From: QHXW01 sp035297145
GTDB lineage: Bacteria > Acidobacteriota > Terriglobia > Bryobacterales > Bryobacteraceae
NCBI GenBank assembly: GCA_035297145.1
Contig: DATGZN010000054.1
Span: 124,001 to 188,000, forward strand
DNA: 64,000 bases
Direction: 5' to 3'
Part shown: positions 1 to 9,547 of the stretch, piece after piece
Layout: each line of letters begins with the position of its first letter
Numbering within the stretch: position 1 is the stretch's first letter
Notes under the pieces: model-generated
Databases searched by the model: none
Told to the model about the DNA's origin: nothing
What the model saw: only the letters and a program-made list of their open reading frames with translations
Translations under genes and position numbers: made by a program

Positions 1-33
1 AAGCGGCTTCGCGAAACGATTCTGGCAAGCTGA
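1..33 (+). CDS. Possible C-terminal tail of an upstream gene (partial)
   Basis: Frame 1 reads ten codons (KRLRETILAS) and then a TGA at 31-33, followed 21 nt later by the next start. This would fit the 3' end of a gene lying mostly left of the window and transcribed in the same direction as the TolB-like gene. Ten codons are too few to identify a family, and the open frame could be chance. Confidence 0.3.
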   Translation, partial: KRLRETILAS

Positions 34-54
34 GACCTCGGAGAGGGAACAGCC

Positions 55-933
55 ATGCCCAACCTTGTTACGGAGACTCCGGCGTTTGCACGCGAGACAA
101 GCGCTCCGGGGTGCGCCACGCCCTCCACGCCCGCGGCGGACTCCGTCCATCAGCAACTCCATCGCGTGCTGAAGAGCCGGATTTTTGCCCGATCGAAGGA
201 GTTGTGCCGTTTTCTCCAGTTTGCCGTCGAACAAAAACTCAGGAACCGCTCGGTGCGCCTCAAGGAGTATCTCATCGGCGTAACGGTTTTCGATCGCGGA
301 GAGACGTTCAACCCCGGCACGGATCCGATCGTGCGCGTGCAGGCGCGGCGGCTGCGCTCCAAGTTGAGCCTTTATTACGAGACTGAGGGCCGTGCCGACT
401 CGGTGGTGATTGAGCTGCCTTGCGGCGGCTATGTTCCCGTGTTCCGATTCCGCACCGCGGCTGCGACTCAGGCGGTACGCACGCCCGTCCAGTTGAATGG
501 CACATGCGCGGAAATACGCCGGTCGTTGGTGGTGCTGCCGTTCGTGAATATCGGCCCCGGTGAAAATGAGCGCTTCAGCGATGGTTTGACTGAAGAGCTG
601 ACTCACGTTCTATCCCGAGACACCGGCTTGCGTGTCATGTCGCGCACGTCGGCGTTTCATTTCAAGGGCAAGACCGACGATATTCGCAGCATCGGCGAAC
701 GGCTGGGAGTGGACGCCCTAGTGGAAGGCAGCGTCCGGTCAGAAGGCAACCGTCTGCGCGTTTCGGCAGGATTGATCGATGTGTCCGACGGCGGGTTGCT
801 CTGGTCGGAGGTCTACGAGCGAACCACCGACCAGATATTCGCGGTGCAGGAAAACCTCTCGGCGGAGATCGCGAAAAGAATCGCCGCCCATCTCAAAATC
901 AAGACGCATCCCACCAACGACGTGCCGGCCTGA
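55..933 (+). CDS. TolB/FlgO-domain regulatory protein without effector repeats
   Basis: The 292-residue protein has two recognisable parts. Residues about 30-118 form a module common in Acidobacteria, rich in Arg/Lys (RLKEYLIGVTVFDRG, then FNPGTDPIVRVQARRLRSKL). Residues about 158-285 match the FlgO/TolB-N-like domain (SLVVLPFVNIGPGENERFSD, GLTEELTHVLS, GVDALVEGSVR) usually found in CadC-like or adenylate-cyclase-associated regulators. In most relatives a TPR array or a further effector follows; here the protein simply stops. There is no signal peptide or membrane segment. A GAGAGGG ribosome site precedes the ATG. The role is inferred only as regulatory or scaffold; the ligand is unknown. Confidence 0.75.
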   Translation: MPNLVTETPAFARETSAPGCATPSTPAADSVHQQLHRVLKSRIFARSKELCRFLQFAVEQKLRNRSVRLKEYLIGVTVFDRGETFNPGTDPIVRVQARRLRSKLSLYYETEGRADSVVIELPCGGYVPVFRFRTAAATQAVRTPVQLNGTCAEIRRSLVVLPFVNIGPGENERFSDGLTEELTHVLSRDTGLRVMSRTSAFHFKGKTDDIRSIGERLGVDALVEGSVRSEGNRLRVSAGLIDVSDGGLLWSEVYERTTDQIFAVQENLSAEIAKRIAAHLKIKTHPTNDVPA

Positions 934-1078
934 TCTGTAACGGCCGAGCTCTTAAGCACCAACCTTCTGGTGCCTGGATCACGTCGATGCGGGCTGCCCG
1001 CGCCGCGGGTATCGCCGACGCAATGACGGCGGCTAGCAGCAAGGCCCGAAATCGGACCACATGTGCTGTTTTTCCGGA

Positions 1079-1723
1079 CTATTTTCTCAACAGTTTGAAC
1101 GCGTGATTCCAGGTATTCGTACGCATGCCGTAACTCACCCATAGGATGCACATGGGCTCGAGCAGACGCGCGCCTTCGATGCCACCGGCGTCGATCGTAT
1201 TCCAGCCAAACGCAGTCAGGATCTCGGTGACGGCATTCTTCGCCGCGCCATCATTGCCGCAGATGAACATGTCGGGGGGACCGCCGGGGAATTGGGGATG
1301 CACCATGTGGGCATGTCCAACCGTATTGAAAGCCTTCACGACGCGCGCGCCGGGCGCCCAGCGCTGGACTTGCTCGCCGCCGGAATCCGTGTTGCCAAGC
1401 GCGAGAGAAGGCGGCGCGCCGGCCGTGAACACCAGCGGATTGGTTGCGTCAATGAGAACCTTACCCGCCAGGTTCTGTGCGCCTGCCATGCGCAGAGCGT
1501 TCTCAGTGCCGCTCCACAGCGTGGCCAGCACCACTAGTTCGGCGAACTGTGCCACCTCCGCAAAGACACCCGCCGAGGCACGCGGTCCCGATTCCTTGGC
1601 CCACGCCGCGGCCTTTGCGTTGCCAGGCTCGCGCGAACCTATCTTCACTTCGTGCCCTAATTTCAAGAAACCATTTGCCAGCGAGCGGCCCACATCACCC
1701 GTTCCCAGAACTCCTATTCGCAT
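1079..1723 (-). CDS. NADPH-dependent F420 reductase-like NAD(P)-binding protein
   Basis: This 214-aa protein begins with a classical Rossmann dinucleotide motif (MRIGVLGTGDVGRSLANGFL) followed by GHEVKIGSREP, whose Ser/Arg after the second strand suggests NADP(H) preference. Later parts (VLIDATNPL, VVKAFNTVGHAHM, ICGNDGAAKNAV) match the F420_oxidored/FNO family and its relatives annotated as NADP oxidoreductases. Length is normal for the family. It lies 36 bp downstream of the UDP-sugar decarboxylase on the same strand, so the two may share a transcript. Whether this organism uses F420 cannot be told from the window; a generic NADP-dependent reductase is equally possible. Confidence 0.8.
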   Translation of the reverse strand: MRIGVLGTGDVGRSLANGFLKLGHEVKIGSREPGNAKAAAWAKESGPRASAGVFAEVAQFAELVVLATLWSGTENALRMAGAQNLAGKVLIDATNPLVFTAGAPPSLALGNTDSGGEQVQRWAPGARVVKAFNTVGHAHMVHPQFPGGPPDMFICGNDGAAKNAVTEILTAFGWNTIDAGGIEGARLLEPMCILWVSYGMRTNTWNHAFKLLRK

Positions 1724-1759
1724 TTCTTACCCTCCTCGTGCTTAGGTTCGCACGCCAGC

Positions 1760-2713
1760 TTAAGGCACTCTCTGGAAGTACTCGATGGTCTGGCGCAGTC
1801 CGTCCTCGAGCGTGACGCGCGGCTCCCAACCGAGGATGCGCCGCGCTTTAGTGATATCCGGTTGACGCTGTTTCGGATCATCCTGCGGCAGCGCTTGGTG
1901 AATGATGCCGGACTTCGACCGCGTCAGACGCCGGATGCGTTCGGCGAATTCGAGAATGGTCATCTCCTGCGGGTTTCCGAGATTCACGGGATAGCGCTCA
2001 TCCGATTGCATCAGACGATACAGTCCATCCACCAGATCGCTGACGTAACAAAAGCTCCGCGTTTGCGAGCCATCGCCGAAGACTGTGATCGGCTCGTCGC
2101 GCAAAGCCTGGTCCAGGAATGCCGGGACCACACGGCCATCATTCAGCTTCATACGCGGACCGTACGTGTTAAAAATGCGCGCGATGTTGGTGCGCAATCC
2201 ATGCGTGCGGTGATACGCCATGGTGAGAGCTTCCGCGAAACGCTTGCTCTCGTCGTAGCAGGAACGGGGGCCTATCGGATTCACATTGCCCCAGTAAGTT
2301 TCGACTTGCGGATGCACTGTGGGATCGCCGTAGCATTCCGAAGTTGAGGTAACAAGAAAGCGTGCCTGGTGAGCCCGTGCCAACTCAAGCATGTTGCGCG
2401 TACCGATGGACCCCACATCCAACGTTTCGATGGGGTGTTCGAGATAGTCCTTCGGGCTGGCGGGCGACGCCATGTGGAGAACGGCATCGATAGCGCCGTC
2501 CAGCTCCACCGGTAGCGTCACATCATGACGGATAAAACGAAATCCGGAGTGGCCGGACAGATGAGCCACGTTCCGCTCGGCGCCGGTCAGAAAATTGTCG
2601 AGTGCTACCACCGTGTGGCCTTCCGCAAGCAGCCGGTCGCACATGTGTGAGCCCACGAACCCAGCGGCTCCCGATACAACAATTCGCAAGGTGAGAAGAT
2701 CCTCCGAAGTCAT
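1760..2713 (-). CDS. UDP-glucuronate decarboxylase (UDP-xylose synthase), extended SDR
   Basis: This 317-aa extended short-chain dehydrogenase has the NAD-binding motif GAAGFVG near residues 15-21, the SDR serine in STSECYGDP, the catalytic YxxxK as YDESK near residue 155, and RIFNTYGPRM. These features are characteristic of UDP-glucuronate decarboxylase, which turns UDP-glucuronate into UDP-xylose for surface polysaccharide. The family is about 310-320 residues, so the protein is full length. Other NAD-dependent UDP-sugar epimerases are the alternative. The ATG at 2713 faces the divergent Fe-S gene across 56 bp. Confidence 0.85.
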   Translation of the reverse strand: MTSEDLLTLRIVVSGAAGFVGSHMCDRLLAEGHTVVALDNFLTGAERNVAHLSGHSGFRFIRHDVTLPVELDGAIDAVLHMASPASPKDYLEHPIETLDVGSIGTRNMLELARAHQARFLVTSTSECYGDPTVHPQVETYWGNVNPIGPRSCYDESKRFAEALTMAYHRTHGLRTNIARIFNTYGPRMKLNDGRVVPAFLDQALRDEPITVFGDGSQTRSFCYVSDLVDGLYRLMQSDERYPVNLGNPQEMTILEFAERIRRLTRSKSGIIHQALPQDDPKQRQPDITKARRILGWEPRVTLEDGLRQTIEYFQRVP

Positions 2714-2769
2714 TCATTCTAGCAGCAGCGTGTTTGCGTGCATTCCGGTGGTAGTCTAATCAGGTAAGG

Positions 2770-4611
2770 ATGCAGCCGTCACTGGCCGACGTCGTTATCC
2801 TCACGGTGCTGGTGTGCGCATCAGCGTACGCCTTCTGGTTCCGGTTCCGTCGCGTCGTGCGGACTATTCGCGCCGCCAAGCCCGACGCAACGTGGAATCT
2901 TCGTCCTATCGCGCCGCGCATTGGGCGGTTTGTTTGGGAAGTGCTGCTGCAAGGCAAAGTGATTGTGGACCGGCCGTTACCGGGGATCGCGCATGCATTC
3001 GTGTTTTGGGGGTTTGGCGCGTTTGCGCTGGTGACGATCAATCATCTGGCGGCTGGTTTCGGCATAACCCTGATTCCGCGCGACAGCGTCCTTGGTGAGG
3101 TTTACTTCGGATTTGTGGCGGCGTTCGCGGCGCTAGTCGCTATTTCGATTGCTGGGCTGGCTGCCCGCCGGTTTCTTGTGCGCCCCATCTGGCTCGGCAA
3201 GGTATCCGCTGAATCCGGCGTGATCGCGCTGCTGATATTCCTCCTGATGGTCACTTATCTCGCGACATTCTGGTTGGACGAGGGATCCATCGGAGCGCGG
3301 ATCAACTGGTGGTTGCATACCATGACCCTGCTGGCGTTTCTGCCGCTCATCCCGCATACCAAGCACTTGCATCTGGTGCTGAGCCCCGTGACGATTTTCA
3401 CGCGCCGCGAAGGATTCAGCCAAATTCCGCCGCTCGCGGGTGATGAAGATTTCGGCCTCGATGCCGGGAAAGACGTGACCAAGCTGGTCGCTCTACAGGC
3501 CTATAGCTGTGTCGAATGCGGGCGCTGCACGGAGTTCTGCCCGGCTTACAATACCGGAAAGATACTGAATCCGAAGGAAATTATTTTGGGCCTGCGCGGA
3601 TACCTGAACGAGTTTGGCGCGCGTTCGGAGCAGCCGCTGCTGGGAGCGCATATCTCCGCCGAAGCCGCGTTTCAGTGCACGACTTGTGGTGGATGCGAGT
3701 ACGCCTGTCCGGTCGGAATTCAGCATCTGTCTGTCATCATCGGCCTGCGCCGCGGCGCGGTGAACACGGGCAAATGGGAAGACGAGTACGGAACGAAGCT
3801 ATTCCTGACACTCGAGCGTAACGGAAACTCGCTGGGTTTTGCCTCGAGTGAACGGCAGAAATTCATAGACAAGCACGAACTGCCGGTTTACGACGGTACG
3901 CAAGAATACTGCCTATGGCTGGGCTGCATGGGGGCCTATGATCCGCAGGGCCGCGAGATCGTTCTCGCGCTGGCTCGCGTGATGCGGCATCTCGGCGTCA
4001 GTTTTGGCGTGCTGAGAAAGGAAAAGTGTACGGGTGACCCAATCCGTCGCCTCGGCAATGACTACCTGTTCTCTCAGCTTGCCGAGCCAAATATCGAGCA
4101 GGTGCGCGAATCCGGCGCGAAGAAGATGGTATCTATCTGCCCCCATTGCGTGCGCACGATTCGAGAAGATTGGAAGGAGTTCGGAGCCTCAATCGCGATC
4201 GAGCATCATAGCCAGTTGCTGGCACGACTGCGCGACCGGCTGCCGGCGGCTGACGGCGCGCGCGAAACGGTTGTGTACCACGATCCCTGCTATCTCGGGC
4301 GATATCAGAACATCTACGACGAGCCCCGCGCGGTTATCGAACAGTTCGCGACGCAAACCGATCCGCCGCGAGCCCGCGAGCGCTCCTTCTGCTGTGGTGC
4401 GGGTGGCGGCCAGATGTTTCTCGGCGAGGAAAAAGGAAAACGCATCAATTTGGAGCGCGCCGAAGAGTTGGCGGCCACGGGAGCCGCTACGGTTGGTGTC
4501 GCCTGCCCGTTTTGCCAGTCGATGTTTCGCGACGCGCTGGCAGCGGTTTCGGAAAAACCGCCCAAGCTGCTGGACATCGCGCAGATCGCCGCGGCGGCGA
4601 TACGGGATTAG
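2770..4611 (+). CDS. Membrane-bound heterodisulfide-reductase-like Fe-S oxidoreductase
   Basis: The 613-aa protein combines an N-terminal membrane domain of about five hydrophobic helices (residues roughly 5-200, NarI-like) with two [4Fe-4S] ferredoxin motifs (SCVECGRCTEFCP near residue 246 and CTTCGGCEYACP near 303). Two CCG domains follow (CLWLGCMG with CPHCVRTI, then DPCYLGRYQNIYDEPR with FCCGAGGGQMF). This is the HdrD/GlpC-like family whose fused members pass electrons to membrane quinone, often from an electron-transfer flavoprotein. No etfAB is nearby, so the donor is unknown. Its stop overlaps by 4 nt the stop of the convergent adenosine deaminase. Confidence 0.88.
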   Translation: MQPSLADVVILTVLVCASAYAFWFRFRRVVRTIRAAKPDATWNLRPIAPRIGRFVWEVLLQGKVIVDRPLPGIAHAFVFWGFGAFALVTINHLAAGFGITLIPRDSVLGEVYFGFVAAFAALVAISIAGLAARRFLVRPIWLGKVSAESGVIALLIFLLMVTYLATFWLDEGSIGARINWWLHTMTLLAFLPLIPHTKHLHLVLSPVTIFTRREGFSQIPPLAGDEDFGLDAGKDVTKLVALQAYSCVECGRCTEFCPAYNTGKILNPKEIILGLRGYLNEFGARSEQPLLGAHISAEAAFQCTTCGGCEYACPVGIQHLSVIIGLRRGAVNTGKWEDEYGTKLFLTLERNGNSLGFASSERQKFIDKHELPVYDGTQEYCLWLGCMGAYDPQGREIVLALARVMRHLGVSFGVLRKEKCTGDPIRRLGNDYLFSQLAEPNIEQVRESGAKKMVSICPHCVRTIREDWKEFGASIAIEHHSQLLARLRDRLPAADGARETVVYHDPCYLGRYQNIYDEPRAVIEQFATQTDPPRARERSFCCGAGGGQMFLGEEKGKRINLERAEELAATGAATVGVACPFCQSMFRDALAAVSEKPPKLLDIAQIAAAAIRD

Positions 4612-5546
4612 GCTGGCGCATCCACGGGCGCAAATGCGTATCGAAATCCGTTCTCCACAATCTGCGCCAACTCCGTTTCTGAGAACCCAAACTCACGCCC
4701 GGCAAGATCGTACTCGCGTTCAAGCGTAGTGTTGAACAGCCCCGGATCATCCGTGTTGAGCACGATGGGCACACCGGCGTCGTAGAGCCGCCTCACGGGA
4801 TGGGCGCGGAGCGATTCCACGGCGCCGGTTGCCACATTGCTCGAAATGCAGACCTCCAGCGGAATATTGTGACCGCGCAAGTGTTGCACCAGAGCCGGGT
4901 CATCCACCGCGCGAATCCCGTGGCCGATGCGCTCAGCACCCAACCGCAAAGCTGCCCAAACCGATTCCGGGCCCGCTGTCTCGCCCGCGTGCGCCGTCAG
5001 CCGCAATCCGCTGGCTTTGGCGAACTTGTATACCTGGGTGAACCATTCGGCCGGACCGCGCACCTCATCACCGCCGATCCCGAAGGAAACGACGCCCTTA
5101 CCCACGCGCTCCGCGGCCAACTCCGCCACCTGCATCGCCTGCTCCGCGCCGAAGTGCCGAATTGCGTCCAGATTCCACCTGACGGCAACGGCAGACGCCG
5201 CGGCTTCCGGCTGCAACGCATCATAGATCGGCGCAAACTCCTGTTTCTTCCAAAGGACTACGCCCGCTGACAGCGTGATCTCCGCATAACACACATGCTG
5301 CTGCGCAAGAGACGCCAGCAGCCGTCGCGCCACGAGCGCATAGTCCTCCGGACACCGGAGATGCTCCACCACCCACTTGTAGCACTCCAGGAATCCAGCG
5401 AAGGAGCGGAACCCAAATCGCCCTCGAATTTCCTCGGCGGAAACGGCCGGCGCGAGTTCTCGCATCAGGTCCGGGGTGACCGATCCCTCCAGATGAACAT
5501 GCAGTTCCGCCTTCGGGAGTTCGTGGCGCCCCGCCATCCCTGACAT
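4608..5546 (-). CDS. add: Adenosine deaminase
   Basis: The 312-aa protein carries the metal site of the adenosine/AMP deaminase family: HVHLEGS near the N terminus, the HAGE catalytic motif (LTAHAGETAGPESVW), RIGHGIRA, and the C-terminal NTDDPGLFNT that supplies the last zinc ligand. It should deaminate adenosine or a related 6-aminopurine in the cytoplasm for purine salvage; adenine deaminase or aminodeoxyfutalosine deaminase specificity cannot be excluded from sequence alone. ATG codons at 5546 and 5537 are both possible starts. It is divergent from glgB with only 14 bp between start codons, so its promoter must lie in or near glgB coding sequence. Confidence 0.88.
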   Translation of the reverse strand: MSGMAGRHELPKAELHVHLEGSVTPDLMRELAPAVSAEEIRGRFGFRSFAGFLECYKWVVEHLRCPEDYALVARRLLASLAQQHVCYAEITLSAGVVLWKKQEFAPIYDALQPEAAASAVAVRWNLDAIRHFGAEQAMQVAELAAERVGKGVVSFGIGGDEVRGPAEWFTQVYKFAKASGLRLTAHAGETAGPESVWAALRLGAERIGHGIRAVDDPALVQHLRGHNIPLEVCISSNVATGAVESLRAHPVRRLYDAGVPIVLNTDDPGLFNTTLEREYDLAGREFGFSETELAQIVENGFRYAFAPVDAPA

Positions 5547-5560
5547 AATATAAGGCTCGC

Positions 5561-7738
5561 ATGACAGCAGCGGATATCGAAGCCATAGTCGGGGGTTATC
5601 ACGGTGACGCCTTTCGCGTGCTCGGACCGCACATCGTCCAGAAACGCGATGCGCAGCCGCGCTGGGAAGTGCGCGCGTTCCTGCCGCAGGCGACGGTCGC
5701 CGAGGTCATCATTGGTGGGACTGTCTACCCGATGGCCAAGCGGCACAAGGAAGGCCTCTACGTCGCGCTGCTGGAAGGAGAGCACCAGCCGTACCGCATC
5801 CGCGTCAAGCTCTATGACGGCGAATCGGTAGAACTGGAAGATCCCTACCGCTTCCCACCCCTACTTTCGAGCTTTCAGCTCCACTTGCACGCCGAGGGCA
5901 CAAACTACGAATGCTATGACATGCTGGGCGCGCACCTTATCGAGATCGAAGGTGTGCGCGGCACGCGCTTCGCCGTATGGGCTCCCAACGCCGAGACCGT
6001 GACGCTGGTCGGCGATTTCAACCAGTGGGACACGCGCCGCCACCCCATGCGCGTGCGCGATGGCGGCATTTGGGAGTTCTTTCTTCCGGGAGCCGGTGAA
6101 GGCTGCACGTACAAATACAACATCCGCTCGCGAGTTCGCGCCTACCGCCAGCTCAAAGCCGACCCCTACGCTTTCCATTGCGAAACGCCGCCGAAATCGG
6201 CATCGATCGTTGCCAACCTCGACAAATACCAGTGGACTGACCAGGCGTGGATGGAGGCGCGAGCTCACAAGGACTGGTTGCATGAGCCCATCTCGGTTTA
6301 CGAAGTCCACCTGGAAAGCTGGTTGCGCGGCCCCCACGGCGAAATTCTGAGTTACCGCGAGCTGGCGCAGAACCTGGTGGAGTACGTCAAGGGCATGGGC
6401 TACACCCACCTGGAGTTCCTGCCGATCATGGAGCACCCCTTCTCCGGCTCCTGGGGCTACCAGCTCATCGGCTACTACGCGCCCACCTCGCGGTTCGGCT
6501 CGCCCGAGGATTTCATGTATCTGGTCGACCGCTGCCATCAGGAAGGGATTGCGGTGCTGGTCGATTGGGTGCCGGCCCATTTCCCCAAAGACGCGCACGG
6601 ATTAGCGTATTTCGATGGCACCGCGCTCTACGAACACGCCGATCCGCGGAAGGGCGAACATCGCGACTGGGGCACTCTCATCTTTAACTACGGGCGCAAC
6701 GAGGTGCGCGAGTTCCTCATCTCCAACGCCCTGTTTTGGCTGAAGCGATATCACATCGACGGGCTGCGTGTCGATGCCGTGGCGTCCATGATCTACCTCG
6801 ATTATTCGCGCGCCGCCGGCGAGTGGATCCCCAATCAGTACGGTGGCAACGAGAACCTGGAAGCCATCGATTTCATCCGGCGCTTTAACGAACTCGCGCA
6901 TCAAGTGCCCGGAGCAGTAACCGTTGCCGAAGAGTCCACGGCTTTCACGGGCGTCTCCCGCCCGGTTTATTTGAACGGGCTGGGCTTCACCATGAAGTGG
7001 AACATGGGCTGGATGCACGACATGCTGGAGTATTTCAGCAAAGATCCGGTCCACCGCAAGCACCACCATCACAGCATCACCTTCAGCATGCTGTATGCAT
7101 TCACCGAGAATTTCGTGCTGCCCATTTCCCATGACGAGGTGGTGCATGGTAAAGGGTCGTTGCTCAGCAAAATGCCCGGCGACGAATGGCAGCGCTTCGC
7201 CAACGCGCGCGCGTTTCTGGCGTATATGTATGCGCATCCGGGCAAAAAACTGTTGTTCATGGGGTCGGAGATCGGCCAATATGAAGAGTGGAACTACGCC
7301 TCGAGCATTCCCTGGGAGCTTCTGCAGTTCGATTACCACCGCAAGCTGCAGGCTTTTGCGCGCGCTCTGAACCATTTTTATCGCCAGAACCCGGCGCTCT
7401 ACCAGGTCGATTTCCACTACTCCGGTTTTGAATGGATTGACTTTCACGATGTGGAGAATTCCGTTATCGCTTTTCTGCGCAAGGCGGCCGATCCCAGCAA
7501 CTCTCTGCTGTTCTGCTGCAATTTCACGCCGGTGGTGCGAAACGGATACCGGTTCGGCGTGCCTGCCGCCGGCGCCTACGACGAGGTTTTCAATACGGAC
7601 GCGGAGTGTTTCGGGGGAGGCAACGTACGGAACGATGGCGGCATGTACTCCCAGCCGGTCGAGTGCCACGGCCGTCCCAACAGCATCGTGGTGACGTTGC
7701 CTCCCCTTGCCGTGGTCGCGTTTCGGCGGCGGCCATAG
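5561..7738 (+). CDS. glgB: 1,4-alpha-glucan branching enzyme
   Basis: This 725-aa GH13_9 enzyme makes alpha-1,6 branches in glycogen. An N-terminal beta-sandwich (about residues 1-110) precedes a CBM48 module (GTRFAVWAPNAETVTLVGDF) and the GH13 barrel. The nucleophile region is GLRVDAVASMIYLDYSR, the general acid lies in VAEEST, and the third conserved region reads ISHDEVVHGKGSL. A typical C-terminal beta domain ends the protein. The length is standard for bacterial GlgB. No other glycogen genes are adjacent. An inverted-repeat element immediately downstream may help terminate the transcript. Confidence 0.95.
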   Translation: MTAADIEAIVGGYHGDAFRVLGPHIVQKRDAQPRWEVRAFLPQATVAEVIIGGTVYPMAKRHKEGLYVALLEGEHQPYRIRVKLYDGESVELEDPYRFPPLLSSFQLHLHAEGTNYECYDMLGAHLIEIEGVRGTRFAVWAPNAETVTLVGDFNQWDTRRHPMRVRDGGIWEFFLPGAGEGCTYKYNIRSRVRAYRQLKADPYAFHCETPPKSASIVANLDKYQWTDQAWMEARAHKDWLHEPISVYEVHLESWLRGPHGEILSYRELAQNLVEYVKGMGYTHLEFLPIMEHPFSGSWGYQLIGYYAPTSRFGSPEDFMYLVDRCHQEGIAVLVDWVPAHFPKDAHGLAYFDGTALYEHADPRKGEHRDWGTLIFNYGRNEVREFLISNALFWLKRYHIDGLRVDAVASMIYLDYSRAAGEWIPNQYGGNENLEAIDFIRRFNELAHQVPGAVTVAEESTAFTGVSRPVYLNGLGFTMKWNMGWMHDMLEYFSKDPVHRKHHHHSITFSMLYAFTENFVLPISHDEVVHGKGSLLSKMPGDEWQRFANARAFLAYMYAHPGKKLLFMGSEIGQYEEWNYASSIPWELLQFDYHRKLQAFARALNHFYRQNPALYQVDFHYSGFEWIDFHDVENSVIAFLRKAADPSNSLLFCCNFTPVVRNGYRFGVPAAGAYDEVFNTDAECFGGGNVRNDGGMYSQPVECHGRPNSIVVTLPPLAVVAFRRRP

Positions 7739-7773
7739 AATTCGTGTTTACGATCTCCCAGAACGCACAAGTC

Positions 7774-7878
7774 GCATTTCGGGGACTGGCTTCGAAATTC
7801 CGGCGAACGCAATCACGAAAACGGCAGGCGCCGCGATTCGGAATTTCGTTGCCTGTCCCCGAATTGCCCCCGAAATGC
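7774..7878. repeat. REP-like imperfect inverted repeat between glgB and the flavoprotein gene
   Basis: Arms at 7778-7802 and 7839-7863 are reverse complements at 22 of 25 positions. The outer flanks GCATTTCGGGG (7774-7784) and CCCCGAAATGC (7868-7878) are also perfect reverse complements. The arms contain GGGGAC(T/A)GGC and CGAAATTCCG, the kind of GGGGACAGG palindrome typical of REP sequences. There is no open frame inside. It could act as a hairpin terminator for glgB or be a mobile palindromic element. Confidence 0.75.
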
Positions 7879-7895
7879 CCAACAACTGATCTCGC

Positions 7896-9527
7896 ATGAG
7901 CTCGAATCGTTTTGATGTCGTCATCGTTGGCGCTGGCCACAATGGCCTGGTGACCGCGGCCTACCTGGCGCGCGCAGGCCGCAAAGTTCTGGTTCTTGAG
8001 CGGCGCGAAATGGTGGGCGGGTGCTCGGTTACCGAAGAAATCTGGCCGGGCTTCCGCGTCTCCACCGCCGCCTACCTGGCCAGTCTGCTGCAAGAACGTA
8101 TCGTGCGCGAACTGGAACTGAGCCGCTTCGGCTACATCGTCGACGCCAAGGATCCCGCATTCTTCTCTGCCTTTCCAGACGGCCGCCACTTCTTCATGTG
8201 GCAGGACGAGCGCAAGACGCTCGATGAGATCGCCAAGTTCTCCCAGCGCGACGCCGAAACATTCCCCCGGTTTGAACAGCATCTGGAGAAACTGGCGCAG
8301 TTCGTCGAGCGTTTGCTGCTGACAACGCCGCCGAATCTGCCGCCGCGCGGCATCGGCGATTTTGTCGAATACCTCAAGCTCTCAGCTCGCATGCTCCAGC
8401 TTGGCCGCCGTGAGATCGTCGGCCTGGTCAAGATCTTCACGCAGAGCGCCGCCGACTTCCTCGATGAATGGTTCGAATCGCCAGAGGTGAAGGTCACGCT
8501 CGCTACGGACGGCGTCATCGGCGCAAATGGTGGTCCGCGTTCCCCTGGCACCGCGTACATCCTTTTGCATCACTGCATGGGTGGCGTCGGCGGCAAGCGT
8601 GGCCTTTGGGGATTTGTGCGCGGTGGTATGGGAGCTATCTCCGAAGCCATCGCCCAGTCCGCACGCAGCCACGGCGCGGTGATCCGCGTCAACGCACCCG
8701 TCCAGCGCATTGTGTCGAGTGGCGGGCGCGTACGCGGCGTAATCCTCGAAGACGGCGAGGAAATCGATGCGCCCATCGTTGCCTCCAACCTCGACCCTCA
8801 CGTCACGTTTCTGCGGCTGATCGAAGAAGGCGAGCTCGATCCCGAATTTCGCGAGTCCATCCGCCGCTTTCGCACCGAAGGCACGTCGCTCAAAATCAAC
8901 CTGGCTCTCGCCGGTCTTCCGGATTTTCGCGCGCTGCCGGGCGCAGGACCGCAGCATCGCGCCACCATGCACATCTGCCCGTCAATCGACTATGTCGAAC
9001 GCGCCTGGGATGACGCCAAGTATGGCCGGCCATCCGACCGCCCAATGCTCGAGATGACGATTCCCACCATGTACGATCCGTCGCTCGCTCCCCCAGGCCA
9101 TCACATCATGGGAATCTTCATGCAGTACGCTCCTTATACGCTGCGTGACGCTAGCTGGGACGGCGTCCGCGAGCCCTACGCCGATCACGTGCTCAGCCTG
9201 ATCGAGGAGTACGCTCCCAACTTCCGTTCGCTCGTGCTCGCCCGCGAAGTGCTCACGCCGCTCGACCTCGAACGTCGCTTCGGCATCACCGGCGGAAACA
9301 TTTTCCACGGCGAGATGAGCCTCGACCAGATGTTTGTCATGCGCCCGGTGGCCGGTTGGGCGCGCTATCGAACTCCCATCCACGGCCTTTATTTGTGCGG
9401 GTCCGGTGCGCATCCTGGCGGCGGGGTCATGGGCGCGCCCGGCTATAACTCCGCACGCGCCATCCTCAAAGGCAGCATGGCACCACCCGAGAAACGCGGC
9501 GCTTCGGTGTGGTCGTCGCCCAAGTGA
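7896..9527 (+). CDS. FAD-dependent oxidoreductase, phytoene desaturase / PYROXD2-like
   Basis: The 543-aa protein starts with a dinucleotide-binding motif (VVIVGAGHNGLVTAAYLAR, then VLVLERREMVGGCSVTEE) and ends with LYLCGSGAHPGGGVMGAPGYN, both hallmarks of the carotenoid isomerase/desaturase-like amine-oxidase superfamily (the NAD(P)/FAD-dependent group containing human PYROXD2). There is no carotenoid operon next to it, so the substrate is unknown. It starts 18 bp after the inverted-repeat element. A second, more distant member of the superfamily lies at 60568-62262. Confidence 0.85.
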   Translation: MSSNRFDVVIVGAGHNGLVTAAYLARAGRKVLVLERREMVGGCSVTEEIWPGFRVSTAAYLASLLQERIVRELELSRFGYIVDAKDPAFFSAFPDGRHFFMWQDERKTLDEIAKFSQRDAETFPRFEQHLEKLAQFVERLLLTTPPNLPPRGIGDFVEYLKLSARMLQLGRREIVGLVKIFTQSAADFLDEWFESPEVKVTLATDGVIGANGGPRSPGTAYILLHHCMGGVGGKRGLWGFVRGGMGAISEAIAQSARSHGAVIRVNAPVQRIVSSGGRVRGVILEDGEEIDAPIVASNLDPHVTFLRLIEEGELDPEFRESIRRFRTEGTSLKINLALAGLPDFRALPGAGPQHRATMHICPSIDYVERAWDDAKYGRPSDRPMLEMTIPTMYDPSLAPPGHHIMGIFMQYAPYTLRDASWDGVREPYADHVLSLIEEYAPNFRSLVLAREVLTPLDLERRFGITGGNIFHGEMSLDQMFVMRPVAGWARYRTPIHGLYLCGSGAHPGGGVMGAPGYNSARAILKGSMAPPEKRGASVWSSPK

Positions 9528-9547
9528 GGGCTGCTGGCACAATGCAA

